This document shows positions 31,132 to 34,500 of a stretch of 34,500 nt of DNA, piece by piece (the stretch's first letter is position 1; every line of letters starts with the position of its first letter). Made by a program: the position numbers and the translations under genes. The notes beneath the pieces were generated by a model. It was not told where the DNA came from and ran no database searches. It saw nothing but the letters and a program-made list of their open reading frames with translations. Origin of the DNA: a virus; the IMG/VR virus record IMGVR_UViG_3300023179_000294, positions 1 through 34,500 of that record, one strand, 5' to 3'.

Positions 31132-32035
31132 GAGTCACTTCCTTTCGTTCCCTCACTGCAAAATCCTCAATGTTGGCCTCGCCTGCGCAGACCCCGAAGT
31201 AGGGGCACAGGCGGCCGTAGCGCTCGCAGGACTGCGGGTTACGCGGCGTCCTGTTCAGTAGTTCGGACTCCCGAATCAGGCGCGCCGTGTGCCACAAGTC
31301 GCTCGCGTGCTCGCGCTCGTCGCGCTCGAGGCGCACCAGCGACGCGCGCGCGTAGTGGCGGCTCGGGTCTTCCGCAATCGACTCGCACAGACGAGCAAAG
31401 AACTCCTGCTCGGTCTCGTCGTCCGCGCGTTGGTTGGCGTAGAGCCGGCCGTCCTTGGTGTACTTGCGTGCCGCCTCGGGGGTCGCGAGGGCGCGCTTGA
31501 TCGTCGGCTTGCGGATGACGTCGTAGACGACGCGCTGCACTGCGTGCCCCAGGGCCTGCGCCCCGATGTGGTAGGCGAGCAGCTGCGAGTCGAAGGTGCG
31601 CGTGCGCCAATAGGTCGCCCCGACGCCGATGTCCTGGGACGTCGTCTTGTGCTCGATGAGGACGGTCTCCCCGGTCGACTTGTCGACGGCGAGCACGTCG
31701 AGCACGCCCTGGAGCTCGTAGGTCTTCGATGCTTTGCCGGTGTCGGGGTTGACGATGGGAGCGCGGAAGCCGAGCTCGGCACCGAGCACCTCGTAGGCCT
31801 CGCCCTGCCACCGCGCGTCGTAGCCGATCATCAGGGCCAGGGCCGTGACGTTGCTCTCGCAGGTTGCGCGCCAGTCGCCGCCCAGCCACCACTGTTCGAG
31901 CGCGCGGTGAATCAACGATCCGAACGCAAGCGGCTCCTCGGTTTCGGACGGGACGCGGTTCAATCGGTAACGGTAGAAGTGCTCGCGCGAGCAGCGCGTA
32001 AACGTCGTCATTTCAGAGTGCGAAATGGCTCTCAT
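31121..32035 (-). CDS. Cas4/AddB-type PD-(D/E)XK nuclease with Fe-S cluster site
   Basis: This 304-aa protein starts at ATG 32035 behind GAGG. SHSEMTTFTRCSREHFYRYR is the typical opening of PDDEXK_1 family nucleases. His43 (GSLIHRALE), Asp113 (GVLDVLAV), Glu128-x-Lys130 (VLIEHKTT) and Gln151 (SQLLAYHIGA) form the active site. Cys15 with Cys270, Cys277 and Cys283 matches the 4Fe-4S clamp of AddB/Cas4 proteins. It is likely the exonuclease that makes single-strand ends for the Sak4-like protein. It overlaps the next gene by 11 bp. Confidence 0.9.
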   Translation of the reverse strand: MRAISHSEMTTFTRCSREHFYRYRLNRVPSETEEPLAFGSLIHRALEQWWLGGDWRATCESNVTALALMIGYDARWQGEAYEVLGAELGFRAPIVNPDTGKASKTYELQGVLDVLAVDKSTGETVLIEHKTTSQDIGVGATYWRTRTFDSQLLAYHIGAQALGHAVQRVVYDVIRKPTIKRALATPEAARKYTKDGRLYANQRADDETEQEFFARLCESIAEDPSRHYARASLVRLERDEREHASDLWHTARLIRESELLNRTPRNPQSCERYGRLCPYFGVCAGEANIEDFAVRERKEVTHGN

Positions 32036-32086
32036 GGTCAACCTCGCAAAGATTGAAAACTGGGTCGGTTAGGCGGGCGTGGCGGG

Positions 32087-32260
32087 TCACCACAACACTT
32101 CGCCCTCGGTTACGCGGTCGGCCTGCCCCGCACACGGCGAGCAAATCCATCCGCCGTCGTCTTCCTGCCATCGGGCGCAATAGGCCGGGTCGCCGTAATC
32201 GCCGAGGTCGACGAGACACGGATGCCCGCGCGAACACCCACAGCAACGGCACTCAGGCAC
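32087..32260 (-). CDS. Zinc-ribbon mini-protein (57 aa)
   Basis: This 57-aa protein starts at GTG 32260, overlapping the upstream gene by eight bases. It begins MPECRCCGCSRGHPCL, then YCARW, then WICSPCAG, giving eight Cys arranged for one or two zinc sites. This pattern is common in small phage proteins of early operons. Function unknown, probably nucleic-acid or protein binding. Confidence 0.7.
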   Translation of the reverse strand: MPECRCCGCSRGHPCLVDLGDYGDPAYCARWQEDDGGWICSPCAGQADRVTEGEVLW

Positions 32261-32474
32261 TGGACACCTTGCGGCACTCGCAGCGCGTCAGCTGGTAGCC
32301 GCACGAGTGACACTCGCCTCGAGCTAGGCAGCGCGCGAAGTACGCCGCCTTATACGCGCGCCCCTTGACGAGGCACGCAGGGCACCGGGCACCGGTGCAG
32401 GGCGCGGCGCACGAGACGCATTGACCGGCGTCCCGGCGGCGCTTGTAGAGCGCTCGGTAAGACGCGCCGCTCAT
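32253..32474 (-). CDS. Cys-rich zinc-binding mini-protein (73 aa)
   Basis: This 73-aa basic protein begins MSGASYRALYKRRRDAGQCVSCAAPCTGARCPAC in outline and ends GECHSCGYQLTRCECRK, giving two four-Cys clusters. The start ATG 32474 overlaps the upstream stop by four bases. The helix rich in Lys, Arg, Ala and Tyr between the clusters suggests nucleic-acid contact. The frame is open further upstream, but there it shadows the neighbouring gene. Confidence 0.72.
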   Translation of the reverse strand: MSGASYRALYKRRRDAGQCVSCAAPCTGARCPACLVKGRAYKAAYFARCLARGECHSCGYQLTRCECRKVSSA

Positions 32475-32749
32475 CCGCGCCCCCGGCAGTACGGGCACCG
32501 GAGGGCCGCGTCGTCGCCGCCGCCGGACCCGCCGCACGAGTCGCAATCGCTGCCCGCATCGGTTGCGCAGGACTCGCACAGTCCATCGCAGTCGAGCAGC
32601 TCGGGCGACACGTCCTCGCAGTGCAGGCACGTCCGGCACGTCTCGCAGCGGTCGAGCACCAGCGGGCCGTCGGACTCGCCGCACATTTCGCACGACGGCC
32701 CGTCGTGGACGGGCGGCACGAAGACACGCTTGCGGCTAGCGCGCAGCAC
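32471..32749 (-). CDS. Cys-rich multi-zinc-ribbon protein (92 aa)
   Basis: This 92-aa protein contains at least five CxxC pairs (CEMCGE, CETCRTCLHC, CESC, CDSCGG, CPYCRG), similar to DnaJ-type zinc-finger repeats, and many Asp/Glu. It starts at GTG 32749, overlapping the end of the first gene of the operon by 14 bp. Such proteins may chaperone or bind single-stranded nucleic acid; the role is unknown. Adjacent zinc proteins make this a cluster. Confidence 0.7.
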   Translation of the reverse strand: MLRASRKRVFVPPVHDGPSCEMCGESDGPLVLDRCETCRTCLHCEDVSPELLDCDGLCESCATDAGSDCDSCGGSGGGDDAALRCPYCRGRG

Positions 32750-32867
32750 GGAGAAACTCCGCGAGAGTTAGGTACGTCCAGGCGTCCGCCGGTAGTCCCT
32801 TGGCCAAACAGGCCCACGACAGACGCACGGCAATCGAGCGCAATCCCTTGGTGTGCAGCGTTCCCAT
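32736..32867 (-). CDS. First gene of the leftward operon (43-aa protein)
   Basis: This 43-aa protein starts at ATG 32867, preceded by TTGGAGG, a clear ribosome site. It begins MGTLHTKGLRSIAVRLSWAC and ends with an amphipathic helix (AWTYLTLAEFLRAAR). It is the first frame downstream of the PL promoter (expected transcript start near 32885). No family is recognised; the strong ribosome site is the main support. Confidence 0.6.
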   Translation of the reverse strand: MGTLHTKGLRSIAVRLSWACLAKGLPADAWTYLTLAEFLRAAR

Positions 32868-32891
32868 GTCCAACCTCCAACAACGAGGCAT

Positions 32892-32920
32892 AGACTAGGA
32901 TTCAGAATTCTATCCGTCAA
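32892..32920 (-). promoter_or_regulatory. PL, leftward early promoter
   Basis: On the reverse strand, TTGACG (32920-32915) and TAGTCT (32897-32892) are separated by exactly 17 bases, a sigma70-type promoter. The spacer contains operator OL1. It drives the leftward recombination and integration genes. Confidence 0.75.
32900..32912 (-). promoter_or_regulatory. Operator OL1
   Basis: On the reverse strand this reads TAGAATTCTGAAT, with a perfect palindromic core AGAATTCT. It lies between the -35 and -10 of PL, so a bound repressor would block RNA polymerase. Confidence 0.75.
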
Positions 32921-32930
32921 GCTCTGGATC

Positions 32931-32943
32931 TAGAATTCTGAAT
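32931..32943 (+). promoter_or_regulatory. Operator OL2
   Basis: TAGAATTCTGAAT, identical to OL1 but inverted. Centres are 28 bp apart. It lies just upstream of the PL -35. Confidence 0.72.
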
Positions 32944-32992
32944 CAAGAACGCGTAAAGGCTCGGAAGGCCAGGGAAAGTGGCCAAGACTTTT

Positions 32993-33454
32993 TTAGGGCG
33001 AGAGCGCTTGGTCGACCAACAGGTACTGCAAGAGCCACCAACGTTCGTCGCGCTCCTGGCCTACGAAAATTTGATCGACGCGGTTGATAGTCTCCGCTGC
33101 GACGCCGAGCTGCTCCGCGATGCTTCGTGCGCGGTCTCGCCCGAGAGTTTGCGGTAGCGCCACGGGGGCAGCCACGCGGGCGCTAATACCCGTGTATTCC
33201 TCGTCATTTGGGTGCTCAAGAGCCCACGCTTCCGCTTCCGCAAACAGCTCCGGAAGCGAGAGCCCGATCATCTCTGCAAACTTCGGAAGATTCTTTCCAC
33301 CGACCCCCGCTCCGCCCAGCACCTGCGATGGTACCGACGGCGTCATTGCCACACGTTCCGCAAGCCCTTTGAGTGTCGCCCCCTCGCGCTGCATATGCCT
33401 CAGACGCGCACGTATGTATCGGCTGACCGCGTTTGTGCGCGAGCTCTCAGACAT
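32993..33454 (-). CDS. CI-like lysogeny repressor (HTH)
   Basis: This 153-aa protein has an XRE/CI-type helix-turn-helix in its N-terminal half (GATLKGLAERVAMTPSVPSQVLGG, then NLPKFAEMIGLSLPELF). A C-terminal helical part of ~75 residues may dimerise it. No Ser-Lys autocleavage (LexA-like) domain is visible, so induction may not use RecA cleavage. ATG 33454 is chosen because AAGGG lies seven bases upstream; a GTG at 33469 is also in frame. It is transcribed divergently from the cro-like gene and is flanked by matching operators on both sides, the layout of a lambda-type switch. Confidence 0.82.
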   Translation of the reverse strand: MSESSRTNAVSRYIRARLRHMQREGATLKGLAERVAMTPSVPSQVLGGAGVGGKNLPKFAEMIGLSLPELFAEAEAWALEHPNDEEYTGISARVAAPVALPQTLGRDRARSIAEQLGVAAETINRVDQIFVGQERDERWWLLQYLLVDQALSP

Positions 33455-33494
33455 GGCGGAACCCTTCACAATTCAGAAAACTGCACACGCATGC

Positions 33495-33523
33495 TTGATC
33501 TAGAATTCTGAACGTGCGATTTA
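33495..33523 (+). promoter_or_regulatory. PR, rightward early promoter
   Basis: TTGATC (33495-33500), a 17-base spacer and GATTTA (33518-33523). The -10 match is weak, but the design mirrors PL, with an operator filling the spacer. The expected transcript start is at about 33530, at the cro-like ATG. Confidence 0.6.
33501..33512 (+). promoter_or_regulatory. Operator OR1
   Basis: TAGAATTCTGAA, identical to the first 12 bases of OL2, in the PR spacer immediately after the -35. A partial half-site (ATTCAGAA) lies upstream at 33471. Confidence 0.75.
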
Positions 33524-33531
33524 GAATTCTA
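33522..33531 (+). promoter_or_regulatory. Operator OR2
   Basis: TAGAATTCTA, a perfect 10-bp palindrome overlapping the cro-like start codon. Its centre is 21 bp (two helical turns) from OR1, so dimers could bind side by side on one DNA face. Confidence 0.72.
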
Positions 33532-33791
33532 TGCATGAGCCCATCACCTGGAGCGCGCTCCTGCGCGCGTACATCGCTCAGAAATCCATGACTCGCGCCG
33601 AAGTGGCGCGCGCTCTCGGCGCGTGGCCATCGGCGGTTCACTATTGGTGCCGCGGCGCGAAACCGCGCGATCCGGCCGTCCTGCTGCAAATTCAGCGATG
33701 GAGCAAGGGCGCCATCGCTGCGGACGCTCCCGCACAAGACGACGTCGAGCAGCTTGAGGCGTCCGACCTAGGCAAGGAGGCGGCCGGATGA
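33531..33791 (+). CDS. Cro-like HTH regulator
   Basis: This 86-aa protein has a compact helix-turn-helix (SMTRAEVARALGAWPSAVHYWCRG, residues 19-42) followed by a Pro-rich turn and a Gln/Trp helix. It is the first gene rightward of the divergent repressor, the position of Cro. There is no Shine-Dalgarno before ATG 33531, and PR would place the transcript start at or next to that ATG, so the mRNA may be leaderless. Its stop overlaps the next start by four bases. Confidence 0.75.
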   Translation: MHEPITWSALLRAYIAQKSMTRAEVARALGAWPSAVHYWCRGAKPRDPAVLLQIQRWSKGAIAADAPAQDDVEQLEASDLGKEAAG

Positions 33792-33988
33792 GCATCCGCC
33801 CGAGTCTGAGCCACAATTCAGAACTTGCAAAGCTGCGCGGGCGCGCAGTGGCGTACGTTTGCCGCACGCACCCGGTGCGCTGTCCGGCGGACGCCGCGGG
33901 GTGCTGGCGCTTTCGCGTCTACGTCGACAGCCTGCGCATCAACAGCGACGGCGCCTACGAGCTGGACAACGTCGAGGTGGGCGCATGA
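33788..33988 (+). CDS. Hypothetical small protein of the rightward operon
   Basis: This 66-aa protein starts at ATG 33788 (ATGA overlap) behind GGAGGCGGCC, a good ribosome site. It has two Cys (VCRTHPVRCPAD) plus one (GCWRF) and a beta pattern (WRFRVYVDSLRINSD). ATTCAGAA, a half-operator match, occurs near its start, probably by chance. Function unknown. Confidence 0.65.
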   Translation: MSIRPSLSHNSELAKLRGRAVAYVCRTHPVRCPADAAGCWRFRVYVDSLRINSDGAYELDNVEVGA

Positions 33989-34416
33989 GCCCCGCCGAGC
34001 TCGCGGCCTGGTTGCTGTCGTTGCCCGTCGTGCTCGACGGGCATGGTCACCCGATCCCGCGTTCGAGCGAGGTTTCATCTGCCATCGCGGTCGTGGCGCT
34101 TGAGCAGAGCTACATCGACGCGCGCGTCATGGCGGCAACGCTTGACGTGCTCGCAGCGCACGAAGGCGCCTATCGCCTGGGCTCTCGAGGCGACCGCGGT
34201 CGGAGCTGCGGGACGTTCCAGACGGCGTGCTGGAAGACGCCGATGGACGGCGCCGAGCTCGCCGTGCGCCAGGCGCGACTTGCCGTCGCCGAGTGGCGCC
34301 GCGCAGTGGACCGTTGCCCGGAACATCCCGTGTGGGCGTACGCGTCCGGCAAGTGCGCGGCGAGCTGGGTTGCGCGCCGCTACGAGCAGGAGATCCGCGC
34401 GGCGGTGACTCCATGA
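33985..34416 (+). CDS. Lytic-transglycosylase-like protein in the early operon
   Basis: This 143-aa protein contains a lysozyme-fold-like pattern. A helix ends in AAHEGAY (Glu60, candidate catalytic acid), then SRGDRGRSCGTFQTAC, matching the G-x-FQ motif of soluble transglycosylases, then a long helix and a VWAYASGKCAAS segment. No signal peptide is present. Placement between a Cro-like operon head and a helicase is odd for a cell-wall enzyme, so it may be virion-associated, vestigial or repurposed. It overlaps both neighbours by four bases. Confidence 0.6.
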   Translation: MSPAELAAWLLSLPVVLDGHGHPIPRSSEVSSAIAVVALEQSYIDARVMAATLDVLAAHEGAYRLGSRGDRGRSCGTFQTACWKTPMDGAELAVRQARLAVAEWRRAVDRCPEHPVWAYASGKCAASWVARRYEQEIRAAVTP

Positions 34417-34500
34417 CCATCGCGCTTCGCAGCTATCAGCAGCGCGGCGTCGAGCAGCTCCGCACGCTCGTACTTCAAGGGCGCAAGCGAATCGTGCTCA
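34375..34500. repeat. Terminal overlap, right copy
   Basis: Identical to 14-139. It shows the true junction: the transglycosylase-like gene runs directly into the helicase gene. Confidence 0.9.
34413..34500 (+). CDS. Helicase gene, 5' end (duplicate of 52-139)
   Basis: The first 29 codons of the SF2 helicase, repeated because the circular genome was opened here. ATG 34413 overlaps the preceding stop, which confirms the helicase start used at base 52. This is not a second gene. Confidence 0.9.
   Translation, partial: MTIALRSYQQRGVEQLRTLVLQGRKRIVL

Noticed and set aside
32967-32994. Forward-strand hairpin with T-run (GGCCA/TGGCC then TTTTTT) after the repressor gene
   Set aside because: Only a 5-bp stem, and no forward gene ends here; it could be chance, so it is not listed as a terminator.
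33811-33825. ATTCAGAA half-operator inside 33788-33988
   Set aside because: Single half-site within coding sequence, without the palindromic AGAATTCT core; probably chance.
1-34500. CRISPR arrays, insertion sequences or transposases
   Set aside because: I saw no regularly spaced repeats and no transposase motifs on either strand.

Overview
This window is essentially one complete genome of a GC-rich temperate tailed phage with a podovirus-like virion gene set, drawn as a linearised circle. Bases 14-139 recur exactly at 34375-34500, so the unit length is 34,361 bp. The first 13 bases belong to a fold-back inverted repeat (1-19 against 38-56) that looks like an assembly or chimera scar. The host is not named by the sequence. 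High GC, CCA encoded in the att core and a tRNA-Thr(CGU)-type attachment core suggest a high-GC Gram-negative host such as a member of the Pseudomonadota or Myxococcota. That is inference.

Layout. (a) The rightward early operon starts at 33531 and runs across the circle junction to 4368. It holds a Cro-like regulator, a small hypothetical, a transglycosylase-like protein, an SF2 helicase, a zinc-knuckle protein, a VRR-NUC nuclease and a primase-polymerase/VapE-type helicase. (b) At 4293-4580 there is a repeat- and palindrome-rich stretch with an AT-rich hairpin, a candidate replication origin. It is followed by a lone reverse-strand gene for a secreted protein (possible lysogenic-conversion gene). 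(c) The packaging and virion operon runs from 5073 to about 24178: a small-terminase candidate, a large terminase split into separate ATPase and nuclease genes, head accessory genes, portal, scaffold, major capsid, head-tail adaptor, a large tail protein, four ejection-type proteins and candidate tail-tip or fibre proteins. (d) The lysis cassette at 24175-26130 holds small membrane proteins, a lipoprotein (spanin candidate) and a GH25 lysozyme. (e) Everything on the reverse strand from 32867 down to 26132 forms the leftward early arm: Cys-rich mini-proteins, a Cas4/AddB-type nuclease, a Sak4-like ATPase, an SSB-like protein, a terminator, small genes, the integrase with attP inside its coding sequence, a truncated DNA methyltransferase and a cytosine-C5 methyltransferase.

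The switch region (32885-33540) is well defined. A reverse-strand repressor gene is flanked by two divergent promoters, PL and PR. In each promoter the spacer between -35 and -10 contains the same operator core (TAGAATTCTGAA), with a second operator nearby. PR is placed so that the cro-like transcript may be leaderless.

The most striking feature is at 26132-27010. Two nearly full-length reading frames, both on the reverse strand, share one ribosome-binding site and cover the same ~870 bp. One is a C5-cytosine methyltransferase whose catalytic motif VI Glu is changed to Gly. The other is a 288-aa protein with repeated Pro-Thr-Pro-Thr motifs that starts with ATG and is intact. The pair sits between 13-bp direct repeats, and precise deletion between these would rebuild the lysozyme stop codon.
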